From: Bifidobacterium sp. ESL0690
GTDB taxonomy: Bacteria; Actinomycetota; Actinomycetes; Actinomycetales; Bifidobacteriaceae
Assembly: GCF_029392315.1 (NCBI RefSeq)
Contig: NZ_CP113939.1
Location: 2,294,001 to 2,358,000 of the forward strand
Reading direction: 5' to 3'
DNA length: 64,000 nucleotides
The notes below the pieces were generated by a model. It ran no database searches and was not told the DNA's origin. It was given only the letters and a program-made list of their open reading frames with translations. Shown here one piece after another: positions 33,179 through 44,141 of the stretch. The first letter of the stretch is position 1; the number at the start of each line of letters is the position of its first letter. Made by a program: the position numbers and the translations under genes.

Positions 33179-34612
33179 CTAGCCGAAGATATAGAGCTGG
33201 TATCCGACCCTCATAATCCTCGTGATGAAGCTGATTATATTGAGCACAGCAGGGATGAAGACAGCGATATAGATAACCTTATTCCTGAACTTGCTCTGAA
33301 TCATCGCCAATATAATGATGATCAATACCGCGGAAACGTACATGCTGCGAGCGCCGGTCGCATAAATCGTCGGCGAGAAATACATAACCATGCCGGCGCA
33401 GAGTGACGCCAATGCCAACAAGAGAACCACATACTTGTGTTCAAGGAACCTCATCAGAAGCACCACAAGGCAGGCTACGAAAACAGTCCAGAATATGTAC
33501 GGGAACAGCCAGTCGGCCACAGGCTCTCCCGGTCCGTGAACCTTGAATATGAAAAGAGACGTCCAAAGCTGCATCTTGGGTTCGGCGGCGAGCAGGATGA
33601 GCTGACCGACGACAACTCCCATCAGCCCATAGTCAAGCGGCTGCAACGTACGCTGCTCGTTCAACGAGGAATCATTCTGCGCAGATGCAGCATGCTCGTT
33701 GTGCCGGGAAGCGACGATGGAAACGACTGCCGCAACAGTCGTAAAAGCGATAAGCCCGAACAAGTAGTTGGCGACCTCGCCATATTGCCAGACAACGCCC
33801 TTATAGATTTTCGTCGTCAAGGGAAGCTGATCGAAATTAGGATACCAGTGCTTGGTCTCGCTGACAGACCTCAGCTTGGAACCGGGGCAGACGAGTTCAA
33901 TGATCAATCCGACAATCGAAGCGCAGGCATTCGCAGCGACCCCGACGTTGACTTTATGCTGCTTGACATAGAGGTAAATCAAGGTGATGAGCGAAAAAGC
34001 GACAACGCAGGGGCCGACCTGCTCAACGCCCATCGAGCCCAAAAATGCGGCAATCACATAAAGGAATTTGTATTTGGTGTTCTGTCCGCGCACCGCATCG
34101 GACAAAAGAATGCCGCTGAAGACCGCCAAAGAGGCCGGCCACAAATAGACGACCGCACCGGCAAGCCAAAAACTTGAATTGAGCAATATCGTCGGCGCCA
34201 GAAGCCAATATGCCGCATAAACAAACAGAACGGAACTCGCTTGAACCTTATGGAACGCAATTCGAGCGATACTATAAACCAGCAGGGTAAGGAATAAGGC
34301 ATTGAAAAAGCGCCAGACGGTCTGCGGGAACGGGACGGTAAAAGCGGCCGAAATTTCGGAGAACACGCGCCCGGACCAAGTCTTGTAACGCATGATCACC
34401 CATTGGATGCCGTTCATCCGCCGCAGTTCGCGAGCGTATTTCGCATCGTCGCCAGGGGCTCGAAGTACGAGGAAGGAAATCGCAAAAGTCGTCAGCCAGC
34501 AAACAAATAACGCAGAACCTGTCCGGAACTTATCCTTATGCAGGACTTTCATCAGTTGTGCTTGGTTCAAGAGATTTCCTTCCGATCCTGTATCGACTCG
34601 TGGAATAGACAA
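33179..34612 (-). CDS. Polytopic membrane protein, DUF6056-like (possible GT-C transferase)
   Basis: 477 residues and about 11 hydrophobic segments. It starts with a cytoplasmic tail, then RTGSALFVCWLTTFAISFL and a first external loop with DDAKYARELRRMNGIQWVIMRYKTWSGRVFSE. An acidic first-loop motif of that kind is common in GT-C enzymes and DUF6056 proteins. Helices such as WLLAPTILLNSSFWLAGAVVYLWP match the family layout. It is convergent with the GtrB-like gene and could use the lipid-linked sugar that enzyme makes. This is inference by context. Confidence 0.7.
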   Translation of the reverse strand: MSIPRVDTGSEGNLLNQAQLMKVLHKDKFRTGSALFVCWLTTFAISFLVLRAPGDDAKYARELRRMNGIQWVIMRYKTWSGRVFSEISAAFTVPFPQTVWRFFNALFLTLLVYSIARIAFHKVQASSVLFVYAAYWLLAPTILLNSSFWLAGAVVYLWPASLAVFSGILLSDAVRGQNTKYKFLYVIAAFLGSMGVEQVGPCVVAFSLITLIYLYVKQHKVNVGVAANACASIVGLIIELVCPGSKLRSVSETKHWYPNFDQLPLTTKIYKGVVWQYGEVANYLFGLIAFTTVAAVVSIVASRHNEHAASAQNDSSLNEQRTLQPLDYGLMGVVVGQLILLAAEPKMQLWTSLFIFKVHGPGEPVADWLFPYIFWTVFVACLVVLLMRFLEHKYVVLLLALASLCAGMVMYFSPTIYATGARSMYVSAVLIIIILAMIQSKFRNKVIYIAVFIPAVLNIISFITRIMRVGYQLYIFG

Positions 34613-34753
34613 TTTAACTATAGCCTACTGTCAGCAAATTTCAGATTCGACTTGTCTCAATAAACCCCTTATTATTTAAAAGGCAAATTTTCTAGGTTAC
34701 GTGTAAAGTTAAGGCATCGTTGTGAATATGCCTATGAGGAGCAGCAAAATCTT

Positions 34754-36646
34754 ATGAAATTGTCTGAAACCAGCGTGAATCGTCTCGGCATCTTTTTCTT
34801 TTATGATGAAGATGGCATCGTTGACGATTACATTTCGACACTCCTCGAAGGCCTTACGCCGTTTTTCTCGGATTTCACTGTCGTCGTCAACGGCAAGCTT
34901 ACCAACGAAAGCCGGATAAAACTACTGAAATTCGTGGACAGCACCAAGCTCATCGTCCGGGTCAACAAAGGCTACGACGCCTGGGCCTATAAGACCGCCA
35001 TGGATTCCTACGGCTGGGACAAGCTCGCGAAATTCGACGAAATCGTGCTCTTCAACGCCACGATCATGGGCCCTATCTACCCGTTCTCCGAAATGTTCGA
35101 AGCGATGGACAAGCGCGACCTCGATTTCTGGGGCATCACCAAATTCCATCGCGTCGAAGAAGACCCGTTCGGCCGCAGCCCCTTCGATTACCTGCCCGAG
35201 CACATCCAGTCGCATTTCCACGCCTACCGCAAGAGTCTGCACACCAGCAAGGCGTTCCGCGACTATTGGGACAACTTGCCGGAAATCAAAAGCTACTATG
35301 ATTCGGTCGGCTACCACGAGTCCCTCTTCACCAAGCGCTTCGCGGACAAGGGCTTCAAGTGGGATGTCTACGTCAATACCGACGATCTTGAAGGCTTCTC
35401 ATATGGCCCCATCACCTTCGCGGCGAAGCAATTGGTGGAAGAGAAGCGTTGCCCGATCATCAAGCGGCGCTCGTTCTTCCAGTGGTATGGCGACGTCATT
35501 TCGCAATCCGTCGGCAACCCTGCCCTGGATCTTTTTGAATATCTACGAGACCACACCGATTACGACACCGATCTGATTTGGCAGAACGCCTTGCGCAGTA
35601 TGAACTTGGCGGACTTGATGAAAAACCTTCATCTTGACTATGTACTGCCGCAAAATCAAGGAACCGAGCTTCCTCAAGGCAAGAAGATCGCGCTGGTCAT
35701 GCACCTTTACTATATGGACCTGCTCGATCAGACCATGCAATATGCACGCTCGATGCCCGAAGGCAGTGACCTCATTCTCACCGTCGGCAGCGAGGAAAAC
35801 GCCAAAATCGTCCGGGATTACTGCAACGAAAACAATCTGCCGTATAACGTCGACGTTCGTGTCATCCAGAATCGCGGCCGTGACGTCAGCGCTCTGCTCA
35901 TCGGCGGCGGCAAGGACCTCTTCAATTACGATTATGTCTGCTTCATGCACGACAAGAAAGTGACGCAGGTCTCCCCGCAGTCCGTCGGCGACGGGTTCCG
36001 CTACAAATGCTTCGAAAACATGCTGCCCACCAAGGAATATGTGCAGAACGTCATCAAGCTGTTCGAAGATAATCCGCGTTTGGGCATCGCCATGCCTTCG
36101 CCGCCGAACCACGGCGACTATTTCCCCAACTTCACCTTCACCTGGGGCCCGAACTATAAAGGCACCAAGAAATTCCTCGAACACACCCTTGGCATCCACG
36201 TTCCTCTCGATGTCAAAAAGGAAGCAGTCGCGCCTCTTGGCACCATGTTCTGGTTCAGGCCGGAAGCAATGCGGGGCTTGCTCGACCGAAATTGGAAATA
36301 CACAGACTTTCCGCCAGAGCCCAACAAAATCGACAACACGCTTTTGCACTACATCGAACGCTCGTACTGCTACGTTCCCCAGTCCAATGGATATTTCCCG
36401 GCCTACATCTTCTCCGAGCGATTCGCGCGCATCGAGATCACGAATCTTGCGTTCGGCATGCGCGAGCTCACCCGCGCCGTTTCCGACCCTTGGATGAAGA
36501 AGAATCTCGAGGAAACCAAGGGCGCAGTAACCGATGGCAAGCGTTTCCGCAAGAGTCTGCTGCGCGTAATCAAGAACCTCATCAAGCGCACACCGATTAT
36601 CGGACCACAACTCGTGAAAGCCCGCAAAAAGCAAGTCAACAAGTAA
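34754..36646 (+). CDS. rgpF: Rhamnan synthesis protein F (RgpF)
   Basis: 630 residues; GAGGAG occurs about 10 bases upstream of the ATG. Two-part RgpF architecture: an N-terminal segment (RLGIFFFYDEDGIVDDYISTLLEGL, VRVNKGYDAWAYKTAMDSYG, EIVLFNATIMGPIYPFSEMFE, FWGITKFHRVEEDPFG). The C-terminal half includes LVMHLYYMDLLDQTMQYARSM, NRGRDVSALLIGGG and FMHDKKVTQVSP. In streptococci RgpF extends the polyrhamnose backbone from dTDP-L-rhamnose, which the rml genes at 43-46.5 kb provide. It indicates a rhamnose-rich wall polysaccharide. The acyltransferase gene follows after 24 bases. Confidence 0.92.
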   Translation: MKLSETSVNRLGIFFFYDEDGIVDDYISTLLEGLTPFFSDFTVVVNGKLTNESRIKLLKFVDSTKLIVRVNKGYDAWAYKTAMDSYGWDKLAKFDEIVLFNATIMGPIYPFSEMFEAMDKRDLDFWGITKFHRVEEDPFGRSPFDYLPEHIQSHFHAYRKSLHTSKAFRDYWDNLPEIKSYYDSVGYHESLFTKRFADKGFKWDVYVNTDDLEGFSYGPITFAAKQLVEEKRCPIIKRRSFFQWYGDVISQSVGNPALDLFEYLRDHTDYDTDLIWQNALRSMNLADLMKNLHLDYVLPQNQGTELPQGKKIALVMHLYYMDLLDQTMQYARSMPEGSDLILTVGSEENAKIVRDYCNENNLPYNVDVRVIQNRGRDVSALLIGGGKDLFNYDYVCFMHDKKVTQVSPQSVGDGFRYKCFENMLPTKEYVQNVIKLFEDNPRLGIAMPSPPNHGDYFPNFTFTWGPNYKGTKKFLEHTLGIHVPLDVKKEAVAPLGTMFWFRPEAMRGLLDRNWKYTDFPPEPNKIDNTLLHYIERSYCYVPQSNGYFPAYIFSERFARIEITNLAFGMRELTRAVSDPWMKKNLEETKGAVTDGKRFRKSLLRVIKNLIKRTPIIGPQLVKARKKQVNK

Positions 36647-36670
36647 CAGAGCGATAAGGAAGAATAAAAC

Positions 36671-37759
36671 TTGACGAAAGAAGAAGTGCAAAAGACGCGA
36701 CCGACACGAAAACCTCGCCTCTTTTACCTTGATTGGGTGCGAGCAATTTCCGTTGTTTTCATACTGATTACACACTTCAACACCCCGGAGTTGCTGAAAC
36801 ACCCGATTTTCGTCAACTACCCTTTTCGTATTTTTCTTGGTGATTTAGGCGTCTCACAATTCTTGATTATTTCCGGCGCTGCACTCATGTACACCTACGG
36901 AGATACGGAACATCTCAATCTCAAAGAATTCTATTGGAAGCGTTTCAAGTCCATTTTCCCAATGTTCTGGCTTGCGTTCCTTTTTGCCAACACTTTCCTT
37001 TACATCAAAAATGGTGGTGCGCCCTCGGTAAAGGCACCGCTTTGGACGATTATCCTCTCGATTTTCGGAGTGGACAGCTACGCCGCTGCGGCCGGTTACA
37101 TTACCTTTGCGACCACAGGCGAATGGTTCATCGGCTTCATCATCATTTTCTATCTGATTTTCCCGTTGCTTCGGTATGGGGTGAAAAAGCATCCTGCCAT
37201 TACCGCTGCAATCGTCCTCGCGCTTTATCTCGCGACGATAATCCTGAAGCCGACTTTCCGCACTCTCCCGCTTGAGCTGCTGCCAACATCTCGCCTGCCC
37301 GAACTGCTTTTTGGCATGTATTTCGTAAAGTACTTCAACAAGGCGAACACCCCTACTGGAATTATCGCCATTGTTGTTCTTGTTCTTCAGCAGATTTTCA
37401 ATCCCATTCCCAATGCCATGGTGACCACCACCCTGACAGGAATCGCTTTCTTCCTGGCTCTGACATGGATAGGGCCGCTGCTTGAATGCCAGCCGGTCAA
37501 AGTGCTGATCGGGACCATCTCTAAATATTCTTACGCTATTTTCCTTACCCACCACGTAGTCATCGAACAGATTTTCACTGTGGTCAAGGCATCCAGATAT
37601 GCAAAGTACATGTCCGGCGCCTACGTGCTTTTCTTCGCGGATTGCGTGATTATCATGATCCTGTCAATATTGCTATACAAAGCAGACGCCGGGTTCAAAC
37701 AGTATGTTGCGCGAATGTTCAAGAAAACCGACGCTTCCGCTGCGAAAATATCGGCTTAG
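36671..37759 (+). CDS. Acyltransferase family 3 membrane protein
   Basis: 362 residues, TTG start at 36671 with AAGGAAG nine bases before. About ten helices. The N-terminal motif LDWVRAISVVFILITHF carries the conserved Arg and His of acyltransferase-3 O-acetylases. GVSQFLIISGAALMYTYG and TTGEWFIGFIIIFYLIFPLLRYG follow the family pattern. Likely O-acetylates the rhamnan or its side chains. It is separated from rgpF by 24 bases and probably cotranscribed. Confidence 0.88.
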   Translation: MTKEEVQKTRPTRKPRLFYLDWVRAISVVFILITHFNTPELLKHPIFVNYPFRIFLGDLGVSQFLIISGAALMYTYGDTEHLNLKEFYWKRFKSIFPMFWLAFLFANTFLYIKNGGAPSVKAPLWTIILSIFGVDSYAAAAGYITFATTGEWFIGFIIIFYLIFPLLRYGVKKHPAITAAIVLALYLATIILKPTFRTLPLELLPTSRLPELLFGMYFVKYFNKANTPTGIIAIVVLVLQQIFNPIPNAMVTTTLTGIAFFLALTWIGPLLECQPVKVLIGTISKYSYAIFLTHHVVIEQIFTVVKASRYAKYMSGAYVLFFADCVIIMILSILLYKADAGFKQYVARMFKKTDASAAKISA

Positions 37760-37770
37760 ATAATTAATCA

Positions 37771-37827
37771 CATACTGATAAAGGGCAAGATCTACCTGAA
37801 TGGTCGATCTTGCCCTTTATCAGTATG
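37771..37827. terminator. 22-bp perfect inverted repeat between convergent genes
   Basis: Perfect 22-nt arms (37771-37792 and 37806-37827) around a 13-nt loop. The core GGGCAAGATC pairs with GATCTTGCCC, with AAA before and TTTAT after. It serves both the acyltransferase gene and the convergent epimerase gene. Confidence 0.85.
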
Positions 37828-37838
37828 TATGAGGTTCT

Positions 37839-38672
37839 TTATTCAGCCATAATCTGACGAATCTTGGTGTCGTCGCCCCAAACGGCCGGCGAATCGTACG
37901 GACGGTCCGGGAAAGCGCCGTATTCAAGTTTGATATCAAGATTGTTTTCCTTGATATAGCGCTCGACGCGGTCGGCCAAGGAAACGGGCTCGCCGCTGCA
38001 GCAGTTGATGATGCCGTTGATCTTGTCCTGCGAAACGACGGCTGCAATCTGCTTCGCTAAAACATCGACGTTAATAAAGTCATATTTGTTCTTGCCCATG
38101 GTGAACGGGAACGTCTTCTTGCCGTCCTGTGCCGCCTGCAGCAGCTTCGAGAAAATCGAGCTTCCGCGCAGATCGTCGCCGACGATGTAGTAGGCGCGAA
38201 TCCACTGGGCAACGGCGTCGTGCTCGTCGGCCAGCTGCAAAGTCGCTGCACGCAACGCGTTCTTGGCGATACCATACATCGAAGCCGGGTTGCAGGGTGT
38301 GTTCTCGTCGATCGCGCCCTCCCAGTAGCCGACCTCATGCATCGTGCCCATCACGGCAATCTGCTTTAAGCCGCTGTCGAGCATCTGCTTGATAAAGCGG
38401 TAATGCCCCGAAAGGTCGCCCATATGCGCATCGGAATTATGCTTGAAGCCGTCTCGCCAAGCCATGTGCAGGCAGACATCCGGGCTCCCCAGCTTTTCAA
38501 ACAAATCATCGTCGGGCGCAAAAAGATCAATCGCCACTTGCTTGGCGCGTGGGTCCAGATCATTAGGGTGCCGGTCGGCTGCGATGACTTCCTGGCCACC
38601 GTCCAACAGCGCCTTTACCACATGCCGGCCGATATAGCCTCCGGCCCCGGTTACAAGAATTCTTTTTGACAT
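37839..38672 (-). CDS. NAD-dependent sugar epimerase/dehydratase (extended SDR)
   Basis: 277 residues. Rossmann motif RILVTGAGGYIGRHVVKALL, MHEVGYWEG, and active-site YGIAKNALR (the YxxxK pair), then YDFINVDVLAKQIAAVVS and a short substrate domain. It acts on a nucleotide sugar in the cytosol, perhaps reducing or epimerising a 4-keto-6-deoxy sugar for a second component of the polymer. Shorter than RmlB, it resembles WcaG-like reductases. Substrate unknown. Confidence 0.85.
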   Translation of the reverse strand: MSKRILVTGAGGYIGRHVVKALLDGGQEVIAADRHPNDLDPRAKQVAIDLFAPDDDLFEKLGSPDVCLHMAWRDGFKHNSDAHMGDLSGHYRFIKQMLDSGLKQIAVMGTMHEVGYWEGAIDENTPCNPASMYGIAKNALRAATLQLADEHDAVAQWIRAYYIVGDDLRGSSIFSKLLQAAQDGKKTFPFTMGKNKYDFINVDVLAKQIAAVVSQDKINGIINCCSGEPVSLADRVERYIKENNLDIKLEYGAFPDRPYDSPAVWGDDTKIRQIMAE

Positions 38673-38845
38673 AACTCCTTAGTCTATCAGCGTAGGCGTA
38701 ACGCGGTGCTCCAAGTTTGTAGAAGAAGTTCGGTTTTTCACAAATCAACCATGACTTATGCGCTACAGTTCTATGCCAGAGCCTAAAATTAACTTGTTTG
38801 CTCATAAAAATCAGACGAAACGGCAAAGGTAACGGAAAGGTCACG

Positions 38846-39709
38846 ATGACAGCAGAATCTGAAATCGTCTCGCACCCAGGTAAAAGTAGGGGGCTGCTGG
38901 ACGTGCCTCACTACCTTTACCTGCTTGATCTGCTGGTAAAGAAAGAGGTCAGGATTCGCTATCGCGGGTCTTGGCTCGGCATGGCGTGGACGTACGTCAA
39001 GCCGCTCACTCAGTTCATCGTCTTTTACGTGGCCATGGACGTGTTCATGGGCATGGGACGCGCCGGTAACATTCAGGTCTATCCCGTTTATCTGTTCAGC
39101 GGTGTCATCGTCACGAATTTCTTCACCGAAGCGTTCGGCAATTGCACACGCTCAATCCTTGGCAATTCAGGGCTTATCCAGAAAATCTATCTGCCACGCG
39201 AGCTGTTCCCGCTGGCCTCGCTGCGAGTCGCATTCGTCCACTTCTTCCCGCAGCTCGTGGTGCTTATCATCGGCGCCGCGCTTATGGGCTGGCGGCCGGA
39301 CATCAAAGGTCTGCTCATTGCCTTTGCCGGACTCGTTTCGATATGCCTCTTCGCATTCGGACTGGGTCTGCTTTTCGGCTCCATCAACGTTTTCTACCGC
39401 GATGCCGAAAACATCACCGACCTTGTGGCCATGATTTCCGTGTGGGCGGCCCCGTGCTTCTACACTTGGCAAATGGTCGCGGCCCACGTGCCGTGGTGGG
39501 TGCTCGAAATCTACTACGCAAACCCCATTGCCATCTGCGTGGAATCCTTCCACCGCGGCTTCTGGTGGGGAGCCACGGACCGTACATTCCAGTTTGCCGG
39601 CGCCTGGCCAATGCGAATCGGAGAAAGCCTTTTGGTCTCGTTGCTTTTCCTTATCATCGGCGAGTTGACCTTCAAGCATCTTGAGGGCCGCTTCGCGCAG
39701 GAGATCTGA
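38846..39709 (+). CDS. ABC-2 polysaccharide export permease (Wzm/TagG/RgpC type)
   Basis: 287 residues from ATG 38846, with GAAAGG before it; the open frame from 38798 has no such site. Six helices. The entry motif LLDLLVKKEVRIRYRGSWLGMAWTYVKPL and FFTEAFGNCTRSILGNSGLIQKIYLPRELFPLASL are hallmarks of ABC-2 exporters for O-antigen, teichoic acid and rhamnan. It forms the membrane channel for lipid-linked polysaccharide. The ATPase start lies one base after its stop, so the two are coupled. Confidence 0.93.
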   Translation: MTAESEIVSHPGKSRGLLDVPHYLYLLDLLVKKEVRIRYRGSWLGMAWTYVKPLTQFIVFYVAMDVFMGMGRAGNIQVYPVYLFSGVIVTNFFTEAFGNCTRSILGNSGLIQKIYLPRELFPLASLRVAFVHFFPQLVVLIIGAALMGWRPDIKGLLIAFAGLVSICLFAFGLGLLFGSINVFYRDAENITDLVAMISVWAAPCFYTWQMVAAHVPWWVLEIYYANPIAICVESFHRGFWWGATDRTFQFAGAWPMRIGESLLVSLLFLIIGELTFKHLEGRFAQEI

Positions 39710-39710
39710 T

Positions 39711-40481
39711 ATGAAGAAAAAATCAAATCCCAAACTTACCTTGCCTGAAAACGTGGCCATTCAGGTCAGTCATGTCTCGAAGCACTTCTCCTTGCGCGCC
39801 AATTCCTCCATCAAGGAATCAATCATCAAGCTGTTCACGCCCAAGAAGAAGCGCCACCACGACCAGCAATTCCATGCCCTCGACGATATTTCCTTCACCA
39901 TCGACAAGGGCGAAACCGTTGGCCTCATCGGCGTCAACGGCTCCGGCAAGTCCACCATGCTCAAGATGATTTCAGGCGTGATGCAGCCCGACAGCGGCGA
40001 TGTGCTGATTCGCGGTCGGCTCGCAGGCCTCATCGAAGTTGGCGCAGGCTTCGCCTCGGAACTCACCGGGCGCGAGAATGTCTACTTGAACGGCGCTATT
40101 CTGGGTCTTTCGGAAAAGCAGATCGACGAACGCTATGACGACATCGTGGCATTCAGTGGCATCGAGCCTTTCATGGACACCGAAGTGAAGTTCTACTCCT
40201 CCGGCATGTTCCTGCGCCTTGCGTTCGCGGTCGCCGTCTACAGCAATCCCGACATCTTCCTGATCGACGAAATCCTCGCCGTCGGCGACGAGGCCTTCCA
40301 GCACAAGTGCATCGAGCGCCTCAAGGAACAGCAGAAGCAAGGCCAGACCATGGTCATCGTTTCCCACAGTGAAGGCCAGATCAAAGAACTCTGCCAACGC
40401 TGCATCGTCCTCGCCCATTCCCACATCATCTTCGACGGCGATCCGGAAGAGGCCTTCAACGTGATGCGCCAGAACTTGTAA
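39711..40481 (+). CDS. Polysaccharide export ABC ATPase (Wzt/TagH/RgpD type)
   Basis: 256 residues; GGAG at 39700-39703 lies within the end of the permease gene, seven bases before the ATG. Walker A GVNGSGKST, the family loop RGRLAGLIEVGAGFASELTGRENVYLNG, signature YSSGMFLRLAF, Walker B IFLIDEILAVGDEAF and switch His VSHSE. It ends shortly after the nucleotide-binding domain, with no carbohydrate-binding C-terminal module, so export should not depend on recognition of a terminal sugar cap (unlike the long Wzt). Confidence 0.93.
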   Translation: MKKKSNPKLTLPENVAIQVSHVSKHFSLRANSSIKESIIKLFTPKKKRHHDQQFHALDDISFTIDKGETVGLIGVNGSGKSTMLKMISGVMQPDSGDVLIRGRLAGLIEVGAGFASELTGRENVYLNGAILGLSEKQIDERYDDIVAFSGIEPFMDTEVKFYSSGMFLRLAFAVAVYSNPDIFLIDEILAVGDEAFQHKCIERLKEQQKQGQTMVIVSHSEGQIKELCQRCIVLAHSHIIFDGDPEEAFNVMRQNL

Positions 40482-40563
40482 TACTGCTGTCTTTTGAAGT
40501 TGTCTGGATTGGCATAGACAATTATCTGATTGGGAAAACAACAATCAAAATTAGAGGAAAGAA

Positions 40564-41670
40564 TTGCAAGGTTTACAAAGGGGTAATTCCGGCCAATCCA
40601 AACAAACGATGCGTCAATCGAATTTGGAGTTGCTGCGCATCATTTCGATGATGATGATTGTTTTATGCCACTTCTTCTACTACAACAAGTTTTCCCTCGA
40701 CCAACAGCCAATGGGACTCAAAAGAATCGTCCTTAAAACTTTTCTGGGCAGCCAAGGCAGGGTTGGTGTCGATATATTTTTCGCAATCTCCATTTGGTTT
40801 CTGTGCAAGCCAAAACGTCAGATCACTTTTCACGATGCGGCAAAGCGAGCCTGGATTCTTGAACGTACCTTGCTTTTCTGGTCAGTCATCCTCGGTATAG
40901 CGTGTATGGTCACCGAAATCGCGCCAAAAAATATCTACATGATCTTGAATACGATTCTTCCGACTTTGAGCAACGACTGGGGATACGCGACTTGCTATAT
41001 CGTCATCCTCTTGCTCATGCCCTTTGCCGTCAAAGGTCTTGCCTGTTTGAGCCGACAAGAACACATGGCTCTGTGCGCCATCATCATTTTTATCGGCCCT
41101 GTTATGGCAACGATACCCGGACTCGAACATCACCTGCTCAACACTGGCCTGCTGAGCTTTTTGGCTCTTTTGACACTGGTGACGTATATTCGTTGGTATC
41201 GTTGCGAACCGGCCAAACCCCTTATCGGCGTAATTTGCCTGGCAATGGGATACTTCATCATCGGGGTTGAAGCCTATTTCGGGTTTCAGGTTTACGAAAT
41301 GATGGACATGGGTATTTTATTGGAAACTCTTGGTTGGTTCATTCTTTTTTCGAAGTTGCGCTTTTCCAGCCGGTTCGTCAATTGGATTGCCTCGCATGTC
41401 TTCGCCATCTATCTGATCACCGAATTCATACCAATCAGACAATGGCTGTGGGGAACCATATTCGATTACGGCCCCTATTATCACGGTCTGGCTTCCATTT
41501 TCTATCCTATTGCCGTCACCCTGCTCATTAGCGCGATCTGCATCTTATTCGATATAGCGAAATCGGCAATTTTCAAGTTAACCGTCGACCGCAATAAAGG
41601 CCATTGGTTCGAATTGCTTTGGTCGAAAATCTCGATGAACAACAAAACAATCAGGGAGTTGGATTCTTAA
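40564..41670 (+). CDS. Acyltransferase family 3-like membrane protein, paralog 1
   Basis: 368 residues. TTG at 40564 sits five bases after GAGGAAAG; an ATG at 40609 is an alternative. About ten helices. N-terminal RQSNLELLRIISMMMIVLCHFFYYNKF holds the family Arg and His. SQGRVGVDIFFAISIWFLC and SHVFAIYLITEFIPIRQWLW are shared almost word for word with the next gene. It may acylate a surface glycan or translocate a similar group. It lies 80 bp after the ABC ATPase gene. Confidence 0.85.
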   Translation: MQGLQRGNSGQSKQTMRQSNLELLRIISMMMIVLCHFFYYNKFSLDQQPMGLKRIVLKTFLGSQGRVGVDIFFAISIWFLCKPKRQITFHDAAKRAWILERTLLFWSVILGIACMVTEIAPKNIYMILNTILPTLSNDWGYATCYIVILLLMPFAVKGLACLSRQEHMALCAIIIFIGPVMATIPGLEHHLLNTGLLSFLALLTLVTYIRWYRCEPAKPLIGVICLAMGYFIIGVEAYFGFQVYEMMDMGILLETLGWFILFSKLRFSSRFVNWIASHVFAIYLITEFIPIRQWLWGTIFDYGPYYHGLASIFYPIAVTLLISAICILFDIAKSAIFKLTVDRNKGHWFELLWSKISMNNKTIRELDS

Positions 41671-41764
41671 AAACGTATATTTTTCAATTAGAATCAATAC
41701 GTGTTTTCACACTGATTGAAATATCGTATTCGGTATCGTGCAGATAAGACCACAGGGAGCGTCA

Positions 41765-42907
41765 ATGAAGGAAAACGAGGGTCGCAAGCTTCAAGTTCGT
41801 CAGTCGAATTTGGAGTTGCTGCGTATCGTCGCCATGGTGATGATCATCATGCATCACTTCTTTTTCTTCAATAAATTTCCTCTCTATGCCCAACCTTTAA
41901 GCAGGAAACGACTGCTGATTCAGACGTTCCTCGCTACCGAAGGGCGGGTCGGCGTCGACTTGTTCTTTGCGATTTCAATCTGGTTTTTGTGCAAACCGCA
42001 CCGACAAATCACTCTGCATAGTGCTGCAAAACGTTCATGGATTCTCGAACGAACGCTCTTGTTTTGGTCCCTGGTTTTAGGCGTTGCCTGTATAATCTTC
42101 AGACTTACGCCGATCAACACAGCCTTCATTTTGGAAATGTTTCTGCCGCTGCTCACTAATCACTGGTGGTATGCGACCGTCTACGTCATCATTCTTCTTA
42201 TGCTGCCCATGCTGGTCAAGGTTTTAGGTGCGCTCACCCAACGGGAACATTTCATTCTTGCCTGCATAATCTTCTTCATCGGCCCTATCATGGGCGATAT
42301 TCCTGGGCTCAATAACCTTATGATCAACGACGATCTTTTGGAAATGCTGTGCCTTTTGGTACTGGTTTGCTATCTGCGTTGGTACCATGAACAGCTTCCT
42401 TCCATCGGAATCGGCTTGGCCTGCCTCGCTTTCGGCTATCTGGTCGTCGGCGTCCAGGAAGCGACTGCAGACACCGTTTTCTCCCAGAATCCTTCGGTTT
42501 TTATCTTCCCTAAAATGATGAACCTCGGCATTCTGGTGCAAGCGTTTGGATGGTTCGTTCTCTTTTCACATATACACTTCCAAAGCCGCATCATCAACTG
42601 GATTGCTTCCCACGTCTTCGCCATCTATCTCATTACCGAATTCGTCCCGATTCGAGACTGGATCTGGAAAAGCGTATTCGACTACGGACCTTATTATCAA
42701 AGCCGAATCATGGCCGTCATTTACCCGATAGCCGTGGTCCTGTTTCTCTGTGTGGTTTGTATTCTGCTTGACGTCATTAAATCGGCGATTTTCAAGCTCA
42801 CCGTCGACCGGCATAAAGGTCGTTGGTTCGAAATCGTCTGGAGCTGGGCTGCCAAAAAATTGGCTAAGAACAACCAGACAGCCAAAACCGGCGACGAAAT
42901 GCTATGA
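41765..42907 (+). CDS. Acyltransferase family 3-like membrane protein, paralog 2
   Basis: 380 residues from ATG 41765, with GGGAG seven bases before; an upstream ATG at 41738 lacks a site. Close paralog of the preceding gene: RQSNLELLRIVAMVMIIMHHFFFFNKF, GRVGVDLFFAISIWFLCKPHRQIT, NWIASHVFAIYLITEFVPIRDWIW, KSAIFKLTVDRHKGRWFEIVW. It carries an extra loop (VQEATADTVFSQNPSVFIFPK) in place of the shorter one in paralog 1. Tandem duplication followed by divergence is the plain reading. Confidence 0.85.
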   Translation: MKENEGRKLQVRQSNLELLRIVAMVMIIMHHFFFFNKFPLYAQPLSRKRLLIQTFLATEGRVGVDLFFAISIWFLCKPHRQITLHSAAKRSWILERTLLFWSLVLGVACIIFRLTPINTAFILEMFLPLLTNHWWYATVYVIILLMLPMLVKVLGALTQREHFILACIIFFIGPIMGDIPGLNNLMINDDLLEMLCLLVLVCYLRWYHEQLPSIGIGLACLAFGYLVVGVQEATADTVFSQNPSVFIFPKMMNLGILVQAFGWFVLFSHIHFQSRIINWIASHVFAIYLITEFVPIRDWIWKSVFDYGPYYQSRIMAVIYPIAVVLFLCVVCILLDVIKSAIFKLTVDRHKGRWFEIVWSWAAKKLAKNNQTAKTGDEML

Positions 42908-43001
42908 GCTGACGATACCAAGCCGAACCTCTGGTTTACGCGGATCCGCCACACGGTTAAGTACCGCATAATTGTGCCTGAACCTTGTAGTTATCAAGTA
43001 A

Positions 43002-44060
<1,059 letters not shown>

Positions 44061-44141
44061 TTTCATTGCGCGTCACCCGCAAGGTGTGGCGCGCTTTGTC
44101 TTCAACAGTTCGGCAATTACGCAACGCAAACGAGGCTAGAT

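Noticed and set aside
35543..36802. 419-codon frame antisense to rgpF and the acyltransferase
   Set aside because: It crosses two well-supported genes and has no motif or start site.
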